Of a stretch of DNA of 64,000 nucleotides, positions 48,969 to 57,071 are shown one piece after another (within the stretch, counting starts at the first letter, position 1; every line of letters begins with the position of its first letter). Source of the DNA: Thiofaba sp039822285 (GTDB taxonomy: Bacteria; Pseudomonadota; Gammaproteobacteria; Halothiobacillales; Halothiobacillaceae); assembly GCF_039822285.1 (NCBI RefSeq), contig NZ_JBAJEY010000001.1:806001-870000 (forward strand). The letters run 5' to 3'. The notes below the pieces were generated by a model. That model was not told the origin of the DNA. It ran no database searches and was given only the letters and a program-made list of their open reading frames with translations. The translations under genes and the position numbers were made by a program.

Positions 48969-49469
48969 ATGACCGCTGCCCTTCTCTGGAACGCCCACCT
49001 CGCAGGCATAGCCATCGGCCTGTACGTGCTGCTGCAGTACTGGCTGACCGGCCGCCCGCTGGGTTGTTCCTCACCGCTCGGCCAGGCCTGCGCCATGGTG
49101 TCGCGCCTGCCCTTCTTCCAGGGGCGCGAGTTCGCTGCCAGCGAACAGTGGCGGCTGTGGTTCATCGCTGGTCTGCCGCTCGGGGGCTTCGCCGCCGCGC
49201 TGAGTGCCGGCCAAGTCGGTTGGGTGCTGGACATGGGGACGGCCTACGAGGCCATGCTCCCGGAGACCCCATGGCTGAAGGCGCTCGTGCTGTTCGCGGG
49301 CGGGGTGCTGATGGGCCTCGGCGCACGTCTGGCGGGCGGCTGCACCAGCGGCCACACCATCGTCGGGGTGGCCCTGCTCAACCCGCCCAGCGTGCTCGCC
49401 TCCATCCTGTTCTTCGTCGGCGGACTGGCCATGGTGCAGACCCTCTGGCGGCTGACGGGGGCAAGCTGA
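48969..49469 (+). CDS. YeeE/YedE family sulfur transport protein, first half
   Basis: 166 residues with four or five hydrophobic segments. The signature GGCTSGHTIVG (about residue 119) is the conserved Cys motif of the YeeE/YedE (DUF395, TsuA-like) family, which moves thiosulfate or other sulfur species through a line of cysteines. Another conserved element is the N-terminal RPLGCSSPLGQ. Full-length TsuA proteins carry both halves in one chain; here they are two adjacent genes separated by a single base. A link to the soxCD sulfur enzymes is an inference. Related half-size pairs are known as PmpA/PmpB. Confidence 0.85.
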   Translation: MTAALLWNAHLAGIAIGLYVLLQYWLTGRPLGCSSPLGQACAMVSRLPFFQGREFAASEQWRLWFIAGLPLGGFAAALSAGQVGWVLDMGTAYEAMLPETPWLKALVLFAGGVLMGLGARLAGGCTSGHTIVGVALLNPPSVLASILFFVGGLAMVQTLWRLTGAS

Positions 49470-49470
49470 A

Positions 49471-49893
49471 ATGGGCCAGAAGCTGCTGTTCCTGGCCCTG
49501 GGCGCGTTGTTCGGTTTCCTCCTCAGCCGCGCAGGGGCGACCGAGCCGGAGCTGGTCGCCCGCCTGTTCCTGTTCGAGAACCTGCACCTGTTGTGGGTGA
49601 TCGCCAGCGCCGTCGCCGTCGGCGCCGTGGGTGTCGCCTTGATGCGCAGGACCGGCCTGCGGGCGGTGGGAAAAAGCGAGCCCATCCGCTTCGAGTCCAA
49701 ACCCTACGTGCGCACCCTGATGCTCGGCAGCCTCGTGTTCGGCGCCGGCTGGGGCCTGACCGGCGGCTGCCCGGGCACCGTCATGGCCATGCTGGGCGAG
49801 GGCAAGCTCTATGTCCTGCCCATCATCGCCGGCCTCTTGACCGGGACCTGGCTGTTCGGGCTGTGGAGCAGCCGTTCCCATCAATCCAGCTGA
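49471..49893 (+). CDS. YeeE/YedE family sulfur transport protein, second half
   Basis: 140 residues, four hydrophobic segments. LALGALFGFLLSRAGAT at the start and LVFGAGWGLTGGCPGTVMAMLGEGK (about residues 85-108) with the conserved Cys are the DUF395 C-terminal half signature. It begins one base after the first-half gene on the same strand. Both are needed to make one transporter by analogy with full-length TsuA. The 3' end overlaps the convergent GST gene by 13 bp. Confidence 0.86.
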   Translation: MGQKLLFLALGALFGFLLSRAGATEPELVARLFLFENLHLLWVIASAVAVGAVGVALMRRTGLRAVGKSEPIRFESKPYVRTLMLGSLVFGAGWGLTGGCPGTVMAMLGEGKLYVLPIIAGLLTGTWLFGLWSSRSHQSS

Positions 49894-50543
49894 TCGCCCA
49901 GCGCCCCGCCCTGACCCTTGACGAAGCCAAGATAGAGCTGGGCGAACTCGGGCACCACCGAGCGCTTGACCGCCGGCACCTCGGCCAGCGCCTTGCGGTA
50001 GGCCGCCACGCGCGGCAGGTCCGCCCCCGCCAGTACCTCGGCGCCATTCGCCTCCAACAGATCCAGGCGCATGAAGAAGGGGGCAAAGGCGCAGTCCAGA
50101 AGGCCAAAGGTCTCACCAGAGAAGTAAGGCCCACCCTCGTGCAGGCTCGTCTCCAGCACGTTGAGCAAGTGACGCAGGCCAGCGCACGCCTCCATGGCCT
50201 TGTCCGCGTCCTTCGCGGTCATCCAATGCCACAGGCCGCCGAACAGATCATCCGCAAGGGCGACAAATCCCCGCGCACGCGCACGGGCCAGCGGATCGGC
50301 CGGCAACAGGGACGGCGGATGGGTCTCGTCGAGGAATTCGTTGATCACCTGCGACTCGAACAGCACGGTATCGTCCACCTTGAGCAAGGGCACCTTGCCG
50401 CGCGGAGAGAGCACGGCCAGCCACTCCGGCGGCTCTTTCGGATTGAGGTAGGTCACCGTGCAGGGGATGCCCTTGTGCTGGATCAGGATGTTGACCCGCT
50501 GCACGAAGGGACAGATCTTGAAGCCAACCAGTTCGAGTTTCAT
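49881..50543 (-). CDS. Glutathione S-transferase family protein
   Basis: 220 residues. N-terminal thioredoxin-like domain about 1-80 with GFKICPFVQRVNILIQHKGI (CPFVQR is the omega/zeta-like or SspA-like active-site form with Cys), PRGKVPLLKVDDTVLFESQVINEFLDE, and an all-helical C-terminal domain about 90-215 (FSGETFGLLDCAFAPFFMRL). The exact substrate is unknown. SspA-like regulators have a similar fold, but the Cys active-site motif favours a GST. ATG 50543 is set by the domain start. Confidence 0.85.
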   Translation of the reverse strand: MKLELVGFKICPFVQRVNILIQHKGIPCTVTYLNPKEPPEWLAVLSPRGKVPLLKVDDTVLFESQVINEFLDETHPPSLLPADPLARARARGFVALADDLFGGLWHWMTAKDADKAMEACAGLRHLLNVLETSLHEGGPYFSGETFGLLDCAFAPFFMRLDLLEANGAEVLAGADLPRVAAYRKALAEVPAVKRSVVPEFAQLYLGFVKGQGGALGDQLD

Positions 50544-50582
50544 GCTCGCTTCCCTCAACCTTGAATTGGAACAGAGCCTAGT

Positions 50583-50984
50583 ATGCACCAAGCATCGCCG
50601 CCTGCCGCGGACACCCAGCGCCTGGATACCTGGCTGTGGGCCGCGCGTTTCTACAAGACCCGCTCGCTGGCCAAGGAGGCGATCGAGGGGGGCAAGGTGC
50701 GCCTCAACGGCCACCCGGCGAAGCCCGCCGCGAAGGTCCGCCCAGGCGATGAGTTGGATGTTAGCCGGGCGGGCGAGCACATGCAGGTGCGGGTGGTGGC
50801 GCTCAACGAGCAGCGCCGGCCGGCCAGCGAGGCGCAGGGGCTGTACGCGGAGTCCGCCGAGAGCCTGGCCCGGCGGGAACGCGAACGCGAGCTGCGCCGC
50901 CTGGCAGGAGGGGCGCCCGCCCCGTCACGCAAACCGGACAGCCATGCCCGCGAGGCCCTGCGCCGGCTGCGCGGCAAGGCCTGA
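50583..50984 (+). CDS. hslR: Ribosome-associated heat shock protein Hsp15 (S4 domain)
   Basis: 133 residues. The S4 RNA-binding domain covers about 12-75 (RLDTWLWAARFYKTRSLAKEAIEGGKVRLNG, KVRPGDELDV). A basic C-terminal tail follows (RRERERELRRLAGG, AREALRRLRGK). Hsp15 rescues stalled 50S subunits that carry nascent chains. Size and motif order match HslR. Divergent from the GST gene with 39 bp between. Confidence 0.92.
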   Translation: MHQASPPAADTQRLDTWLWAARFYKTRSLAKEAIEGGKVRLNGHPAKPAAKVRPGDELDVSRAGEHMQVRVVALNEQRRPASEAQGLYAESAESLARRERERELRRLAGGAPAPSRKPDSHAREALRRLRGKA

Positions 50985-51073
50985 CGGCCCCCCGACAAGC
51001 CCCTCCCCATGAAAAACACCCTTTCCTTATATACGCGGTCGGTTATTCTTGACCACCTGACCTCATTCCACGG

Positions 51074-52285
51074 ATGCACAGCATGAATACCGTCCGCCCC
51101 CTGCTGATGTCCCTGATGCTCCTGCTCCCGCTCTCGGCGGCCCTCGCCGCGCCGCAGGGGGGTGGCATGCCGCCCGCGCCGGTCAAGGTCATCGAGGTGA
51201 AGAAGAGCGCCCTCGTCGAGACCGCCGTCTATCCGGCCCGCCTGCGGGCAGTGGAGCAGGTGGAGGTCCGGCCGCGCGTGGGTGGGATGATCGAGCGGGT
51301 GCTGTTCAAGGACGGCGCACGGGTGGAGAAGGGCCAGGTGCTCTACGAGATCGACCCGCGCCCCTACGCTGCCCAGGTGGCGCGCGCCGAGGCCGCCCTG
51401 GCCCAGGCCGAGGCCCAGCTCAACCTGGCCCGTGCGGAGGCGGCGCGCGGCCGCAGCCTCGCAGCGAGCCAGGCCCTCGCGCGCGAGGCCATCGAGCAGC
51501 GCGATGCGGCGAGTCTCGTGGCCGAGGCCAATGTGCGGGCCGCCCGCGCCGCGCTGGAGGCGGCACGCCTTGACCTCGACTTCACCCGCGTGCGCGCTCC
51601 GATCGCCGGGCGCATCAACCGCACCCTGATCACCGCCGGCAATCTGGTGTCCGGCCCCGGCGGCAACGGCGCGACCCTGCTGACCACCCTGGTGCCGCTT
51701 GATCCGCTGCACGTCTATTTCGAGCTGGACGAACGCACCATGCTCGGCTTCGGCGACGCCGCGCCCCTCGGCGCGATGGTGGGCGTGGCGCTCGAGGGTG
51801 AGGAGGATTTTCCGCACAAGGCCCGCATCGACTACCTCGATCACAGCTATGACCCGAGCAGCGGCACACGCCAGGTGCGCGCCGTGCTGGACAATCCCAA
51901 GGGCATCTTCGCCCCCGGCCAGTTCGTCCGCGTGCTGCTGACGACCGCCCGCCGCTATGACACGGTCAGCGTACCCTCACGCGCGGTGGGCGCCGACCAG
52001 GGTCGCCGCTTCGTGCTGGTGGTGGGGGCGGACGACACCGTCGAGTATCGACCGGTCACCCTCGGGCCCGAGATCGGCGGCCGGCGGCCGGTGCTGAGCG
52101 GGCTTGCCGTCGGCGAGCGGGTGATCGTGGACGGGATGCAGAAGGCGCGCCCGGGCAGCAAGGTCGCACCGCAGCCGCTGGAGGAGGCCCCGTCCGCCGC
52201 CGAATGCGGCCCATCGAACGGCATCAGCAGCCCCGGTGTCGCGCCGAAAACCATGGATGACTGCCTGTCCTCGGGCAGGCGCTGA
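51074..52285 (+). CDS. RND efflux periplasmic adaptor (membrane fusion protein)
   Basis: 403 residues. Signal peptide (LLMSLMLLLPLSAALAA), beta-barrel and lipoyl parts (VEVRPRVGGMIERVLFKDGARVEKGQVLYEIDPRPY), a long Ala-rich helical hairpin about 95-165 (ARAEAALAQAEAQLNLARAEAAR), and the return lipoyl half (LDFTRVRAPIAGRINRTLITAGNLV). It links an inner-membrane RND pump to an outer-membrane channel. The C-terminus has an unusual extension after about residue 365 (EEAPSAAECGPSNGISSPG). ATG 51083 is an alternative start. It lies 23 bp before the pump gene; no TolC-like gene follows. Confidence 0.92.
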   Translation: MHSMNTVRPLLMSLMLLLPLSAALAAPQGGGMPPAPVKVIEVKKSALVETAVYPARLRAVEQVEVRPRVGGMIERVLFKDGARVEKGQVLYEIDPRPYAAQVARAEAALAQAEAQLNLARAEAARGRSLAASQALAREAIEQRDAASLVAEANVRAARAALEAARLDLDFTRVRAPIAGRINRTLITAGNLVSGPGGNGATLLTTLVPLDPLHVYFELDERTMLGFGDAAPLGAMVGVALEGEEDFPHKARIDYLDHSYDPSSGTRQVRAVLDNPKGIFAPGQFVRVLLTTARRYDTVSVPSRAVGADQGRRFVLVVGADDTVEYRPVTLGPEIGGRRPVLSGLAVGERVIVDGMQKARPGSKVAPQPLEEAPSAAECGPSNGISSPGVAPKTMDDCLSSGRR

Positions 52286-52308
52286 TCCAGGCCTGAAGGA
52301 ATATCCCG

Positions 52309-55300
52309 ATGCGCTTTCCCAGCTTCTTCGTCGATCGTCCGATCTTCGCCATCGTCCTCTCGGCCCTGGTCCTGATCGGCGGATGGGTCTCGCTCAAGGG
52401 CCTGCCGGTGGAGCAGTACCCGGAGGTGGTGCCGCCCACCATCCAGGTCTCGGCGCGCTATCCGGGTGCGAGCCCGCAGACCCTGTCCGAGACGGTGGCC
52501 GCGCCGATCGAGCAGGAGCTGGTCGGCATCGAACACCTGCTCTACATGTCTTCGCAGTCCACCGCCGACGGGGCGATGACCCTGACCCTCACCTTTGAGA
52601 TCGGCACCGATCTCGACATCGCCCAGATGCAGGTGCAGGCCAAGGTGTCCAACGCCGAGCCGCGCCTGCCGGAGGAGGTGCGCCGTCTTGGCATCATCAC
52701 CCGCAAGCAGTCGCCCGACCTCTTGCTCGCCATCCACCTGATCTCGCCGGACCGCAGCTACGACTCGCTCTACCTTGGCAACTACGCGGTGCTCAACATC
52801 CGCGATGCGCTCAAGCGCATCAACGGCGTGGGCGATACCCGCGTGTTCGGCGCGGATGAGTACGCCATGCGCATCTGGCTGGACCCCGACCGGCTGGTGG
52901 CGCGCGGCCTGACCGCCTCGGACGTGGTCAATGCCATCCGCGAGCAGAACGTCCAGGTCACCGCGGGCGCGGTCGGCCAGCAGCCTGGCACCGGCAGCGC
53001 CTTCCAGCTGACCATCACCTCGCAGGGGCGGCTACGCTCGGAGGAGGACTTCCGCCAGATCGTGGTCAAGGCCGGCACGGACGGGCAGGTCGTGCGTCTC
53101 GGCGAGGTCGCACGCCTGGAGCTCGGCGCGGCCAGCTATGCCTTGCGCGCCATGCTCGATGGCGAGAGCGCGGTCGCCCTCCCCGTCTTCCTGCGCCCCG
53201 GCGCCAATGCCCTGGACACGGCGGCCGAGGTCAAGCGGACCATGGCCCGCCTGAAGGAGCGCTTCCCCGCGGGAATGGACTACCGCATCGTCTACGACAC
53301 CACGGTGTTCGTGCAGCAGTCCATCGACGCGGTGATCACCACCTTCTTTGAGGCGCTCGTCCTGGTCGTGGTGGTGGTGATGCTGTTCTTGCAGACCTGG
53401 CGCGCGGCCATCATCCCGCTGGTGGCGGTGCCGGTGTCCATCGTCGGCACCTTCGCCCTGCTCAACGCCCTCGGTTTCTCGATCAACACCCTGACCCTGC
53501 TCGGCCTGGTGCTGGCCATCGGCATCGTGGTGGACGACGCGATCGTGGTGGTCGAGAACGTCGAGCGCCACATCAGCGAGGGCCTGACGCCCAAGGCGGC
53601 GGCGCACATGGCGATGCAGGAGGTGACCGGGCCGATCATCGCCATCTCGCTGGTGTTGGCGGCGGTGTTCATTCCGGCGGCCTTCATCTCCGGCATCAAT
53701 GGACAGTTCTACCGCCAGTTTGGCCTGACCATCGCCGCGGCGACGTTGATCTCGGCCTTCAACTCGCTGACCTTGAGTCCGGCGCTGGCGGCCATGCTGC
53801 TGAAGCCGCACGACGCCAAGCCGGACGCCCCCACCCGTCTGGTCAACCTGCTGTTCGGCGGCTTCTTCCGCCTGTTCAACCGTTTCTTTGAAGCCGGAAG
53901 CCACGGCTACCAGGCCCTGGTCAAGCGCCTGTTGCGCGTCAGCGCCATCGTCCTGCTCGTGTTCGGCGGCCTTTTGGTGTTCTCCGGCTACACCCTCTAC
54001 AGCGTGCCACCGGGCTTCATCCCCCCGGGCGATCGCGGCTACCTGATCACCGTGGTGCAGCTGCCGCCGGCCGCCTCGCTGGAGCGCACCACCGAGGTGG
54101 TGAAGGAGGTCTCGGCGCGGATCAAATCGACCCCCGGTGTCGGCCATGCCGTCGCCTTCCCCGGGCTGTCCATCGTCAGCTTCGGCCCCTCGTCCAACGC
54201 CGCGACCATCTTCGTGCCGCTGCGGCCGTTCAGCGAACGCGTGCCGCAGGGTCTGTCCGCGAACGCCATCGCCGGCGAGTTGCGCAAGAAACTGGGGGGC
54301 ATCGAGGAGGCCTTCGTCGCGGTGTTCCCGCCACCACCGATCCGGGGCTTGGGCTCGCTCGGAGGCTTCAAGCTGCAGATCCAGGACCGCGGTGGCGCGG
54401 GACTGGATGCGCTGGATGAGGTGACCCGCCAGGTCATCGCCCAAGGCAACCAGACGCCGGGCGTGACCGGCCTGTTCACCAGTTTCCAGAACAACGTGCC
54501 GCAGCTGCACGCCGAGATCGACACCGAGCGCGCCCTGACCGGAGGCGTGCCGCTGCGCAACCTGTACGACACCCTGCAGGTGAACCTTGGCTCGCTGTAC
54601 GTCAATGACTTCAACCTGTTCGGCCGCACCTACCAGGTGATTGCCCAGGCGGACGCCCCCTTCCGTTCGAGCCCCTCCGCCATCGAGCAGCTGCAGACCC
54701 GCACCGCGGATGGCCGCATGGTGCCGCTCGCCAATCTCGTGCGGGTGACCGAGATCACCGGGCCGGATCGCGTGGTGCGCTACAACACCTACCCCGCGAT
54801 CGAGATCAACGGCGCGGCCGCGCCAGGGACGAGCTCGGGCCAGGCCATCGCCATCATGGAGCACCTCTTGGGGCAGACCCTGCCGCCAAGCATGGGGTTC
54901 GAATGGACGGAGCTGACCTACCTGCAGATCATCGCCGGCAACACCACCCTGCAGGTGTTCGCCATCTCGGTGCTGGTGGTGTTCCTGGTGCTGGCCGCCC
55001 TGTATGAGAGCTGGACCCTGCCACTCGCCATCATCCTGATCATGCCGATGGTGCTCTTGTTCGCCATGCTCGGGGTGAAGTTCATGGGCGGCGACAACAA
55101 TATCCTCACCCAGGTCGCCCTGCTGGTGCTGATCGGCCTCGCGAGCAAGAACGCCATCCTGCTGGTGGAATTCGCCAAGATCCGCGAGGACATGGGCCTG
55201 CCCCGCATGGAAGCCGCGCTGGAGGCCTGTCGCCTGCGTCTTCGGCCCATCATCATGACCTCGATCGCCTTCATCGCCGGGGTCGTCCCGCTGATGCTCG

Positions 55301-55449
55301 CGAGTGGCGCAGGGGCGGAGATGCGCCAGGCGATCGGCACGCCGGTGTTCTTCGGCATGCTGGGCGTGACCTTCTTCGGCCTGCTGCTGACGCCCGTGTT
55401 CTACCTGGTGATCCGCGGCCTGGGGAAGCGCCAAGCGCGGTTGGCGTGA
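52309..55449 (+). CDS. RND multidrug efflux transporter, AcrB/MexF (HAE1) type
   Basis: 1046-residue inner-membrane proton-driven pump with 12 TM helices. The opening MRFPSFFVDRPIFAIVLSAL is standard. The TM4 proton-relay motif is GIVVDDAIVVVENVERHI (about residue 405). The periplasmic porter domains contain RVFGADEYAMRIWLDPDRL and a G-rich switch-loop region; the second half repeats the architecture up to TM12 (GTPVFFGMLGVTFFGLLLTPVFYLVIR). The sequence resembles the MexF branch. AAGGAA lies seven bases before ATG 52309. The substrate range cannot be read from sequence. Confidence 0.94.
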   Translation: MRFPSFFVDRPIFAIVLSALVLIGGWVSLKGLPVEQYPEVVPPTIQVSARYPGASPQTLSETVAAPIEQELVGIEHLLYMSSQSTADGAMTLTLTFEIGTDLDIAQMQVQAKVSNAEPRLPEEVRRLGIITRKQSPDLLLAIHLISPDRSYDSLYLGNYAVLNIRDALKRINGVGDTRVFGADEYAMRIWLDPDRLVARGLTASDVVNAIREQNVQVTAGAVGQQPGTGSAFQLTITSQGRLRSEEDFRQIVVKAGTDGQVVRLGEVARLELGAASYALRAMLDGESAVALPVFLRPGANALDTAAEVKRTMARLKERFPAGMDYRIVYDTTVFVQQSIDAVITTFFEALVLVVVVVMLFLQTWRAAIIPLVAVPVSIVGTFALLNALGFSINTLTLLGLVLAIGIVVDDAIVVVENVERHISEGLTPKAAAHMAMQEVTGPIIAISLVLAAVFIPAAFISGINGQFYRQFGLTIAAATLISAFNSLTLSPALAAMLLKPHDAKPDAPTRLVNLLFGGFFRLFNRFFEAGSHGYQALVKRLLRVSAIVLLVFGGLLVFSGYTLYSVPPGFIPPGDRGYLITVVQLPPAASLERTTEVVKEVSARIKSTPGVGHAVAFPGLSIVSFGPSSNAATIFVPLRPFSERVPQGLSANAIAGELRKKLGGIEEAFVAVFPPPPIRGLGSLGGFKLQIQDRGGAGLDALDEVTRQVIAQGNQTPGVTGLFTSFQNNVPQLHAEIDTERALTGGVPLRNLYDTLQVNLGSLYVNDFNLFGRTYQVIAQADAPFRSSPSAIEQLQTRTADGRMVPLANLVRVTEITGPDRVVRYNTYPAIEINGAAAPGTSSGQAIAIMEHLLGQTLPPSMGFEWTELTYLQIIAGNTTLQVFAISVLVVFLVLAALYESWTLPLAIILIMPMVLLFAMLGVKFMGGDNNILTQVALLVLIGLASKNAILLVEFAKIREDMGLPRMEAALEACRLRLRPIIMTSIAFIAGVVPLMLASGAGAEMRQAIGTPVFFGMLGVTFFGLLLTPVFYLVIRGLGKRQARLA

Positions 55450-55486
55450 TCCCGGCGGCCTTGAGGGGGGATGCCCTCACCCCCGC

Positions 55487-55512
55487 CCCCTCTCCCGCGG
55501 GCGGGAGAGGGG
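55487..55512. repeat. Dispersed GC-rich palindrome (family B), copy 5
   Basis: CCCCTCTCCCGC (55487-55498) and GCGGGAGAGGGG (55501-55512) are perfect 12-bp arms around GG. It lies between the convergent RND and diguanylate cyclase genes, where it may help termination. Confidence 0.75.
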
Positions 55513-55535
55513 TGTGAAGCTCCGTAAACGCACTC

Positions 55536-56882
55536 TCAGGCCGCCACCACGCAGTTGCGTCCGGACTGCTTGGCGCGGTAGAGCCGCTCATCCGCCGCGT
55601 GGACGAACTGCTCCTGGGTGTCGGCGTTCATCTCCGGGTACGAGGCCGCGCCAATGCTGACCGTGACGCGGAAGCTCTGCTCCCCATGGGTGACGACAAG
55701 GTCCTCCACCGCGTGACGTAGGCGCTGGGCCAGCGTCTTGGCGTCGTGACACGAGGCGCCCGGCAGGATGACCATGAACTCCTCGCCGCCGTAGCGCAGC
55801 AGGACATCGCCCTCGCGCAGCAGCGAGCGCACCAGGCGCGCCACCTTGACCAGCACGCGGTCGCCCACCAGATGGCCGTAGGTATCGTTGATGCGCTTGA
55901 AGTGGTCGATGTCCACCATCAGCACGGCCAACGGCAGGTCGGCGCGGACCGCACGGCTGAATTCCTCGTTCAGGCGCTGCATGCCGAAGCGGCGGTTGTA
56001 TACCCCGGTGAGGGGGTCGAGCGCGGCCAGGCGCTGCAGGTTGTCGTGGGCGATGGCATTGCGCAGGGCCAGCGAAAGGGCGCGACGGAAGATCTCCAGG
56101 CGGGTGCGGGTGCCCTCCGGGAAGGGCGTGGCGCTGGCGAGCACCACAACCCCCAGCGTGACCTCCTTGTACAGGATGGGCACGATGAACACCTCGAGCG
56201 GACGGAATTCCATCACCACCCCATCGACCTTCAGTCCCTCGGGGATCTGGAGCAGACGGATGTCGCCCCCCTTCATCGCCAGGCGCAGCTGGTCGCCGCA
56301 GGCAAAGCCCTGGTCCTCCCGTAGGCCCTGGCGGGCACACACGCGCATCTCGCCCTCCTCCTCCAGCAGCAGGGCCCCGCCCGCCGCGCCCGTGTCGTGC
56401 ATCAGGTGCTGGAGGGCCTCCTCGGCCAGCGGACCGAGCTCGATGCGGCTGACCATCAGGTCGGAGAAACTCTGCACTGCCTGCTCGGTGCGGTAGGACT
56501 CAGCCAGGGCATGCACCAGGCCGTTGAAGGCACGCGCGCTGGTACCGATCACGTCGTCGGAGTCCTCCGGGATGCGGCACTGGTCCGGACCGCAGCGGGT
56601 GTGATCGAAGGATTCGCTGTCGCGCAGGTTGGCAGCAACGAACTCCATGCGCTCCGCCAAGAGCCGCAGACGGGAGCCGACTACCAGCCGCGCGAGGGCC
56701 TGGTTGACGGTTCCGGCGACGGCCCCGGCCGTCAGGCAGGCGGCGAAGAAACCGGGGGTGAGGACATGGGCGGCGGGCACGCCCAGCACGACCAGGAACA
56801 GGGGGAAGAGCAGCCCCACCCCGAGGCCGAAGGCCACCATCCAGATGGCGAGATCCGTGAAAACCTTGCGCGTGAGACGCAT
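55536..56882 (-). CDS. Membrane GAF-GGDEF diguanylate cyclase
   Basis: 448 residues. Two hydrophobic segments at about 11-34 and 38-62, a HAMP-like linker, a GAF-like sensor about 140-285 (GAAGGALLLEEEGEMRVCARQGL, FIVPILYKEVTLGVVVLASAT) and a C-terminal GGDEF domain about 290-445. The active site is RYGGEEF (about residue 365), preceded five residues earlier by the inhibitory-site sequence REGD. LLVDID-type metal residues are present as LMVDIDHFKRIND. No EAL domain, so it should only make c-di-GMP. A Cys-containing hydrophilic stretch (TRCGPDQC) follows the second TM. AAGGAGG precedes ATG 56882. Confidence 0.92.
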   Translation of the reverse strand: MRLTRKVFTDLAIWMVAFGLGVGLLFPLFLVVLGVPAAHVLTPGFFAACLTAGAVAGTVNQALARLVVGSRLRLLAERMEFVAANLRDSESFDHTRCGPDQCRIPEDSDDVIGTSARAFNGLVHALAESYRTEQAVQSFSDLMVSRIELGPLAEEALQHLMHDTGAAGGALLLEEEGEMRVCARQGLREDQGFACGDQLRLAMKGGDIRLLQIPEGLKVDGVVMEFRPLEVFIVPILYKEVTLGVVVLASATPFPEGTRTRLEIFRRALSLALRNAIAHDNLQRLAALDPLTGVYNRRFGMQRLNEEFSRAVRADLPLAVLMVDIDHFKRINDTYGHLVGDRVLVKVARLVRSLLREGDVLLRYGGEEFMVILPGASCHDAKTLAQRLRHAVEDLVVTHGEQSFRVTVSIGAASYPEMNADTQEQFVHAADERLYRAKQSGRNCVVAA

Positions 56883-57071
56883 CGCTCATCCTCCTTGACC
56901 GCCCAGCCGAGCCCCGACGGGCGGCGTTCATCAGAAATTAATAACGTTTGAGCGTAGTGCCCTTCTGATGGGAGCGGTAATCAAGGCTTTTCATGCCGAG
57001 CCCATCCCTTTCTATCGTTAAGGCCTTGGCTCGGCAGGTACGGACAAAAGCGAGGCTTTTCTGGACGGCCC

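Noticed and set aside
53032..55434. 800-codon open frame antisense to the RND pump
   Set aside because: The composition is dominated by His, Gln, Asp and Arg from reversed GC-rich codons; no family resemblance; the opposite strand encodes an unmistakable AcrB-type pump.
56883..57071. c-di-GMP riboswitch before the GAF-GGDEF gene
   Set aside because: No GEMM core sequences were seen. Only a weak stem around GCCGCCC/GGGCGG and a short AAAAGC/GCTTTT hairpin near the AddA stop.
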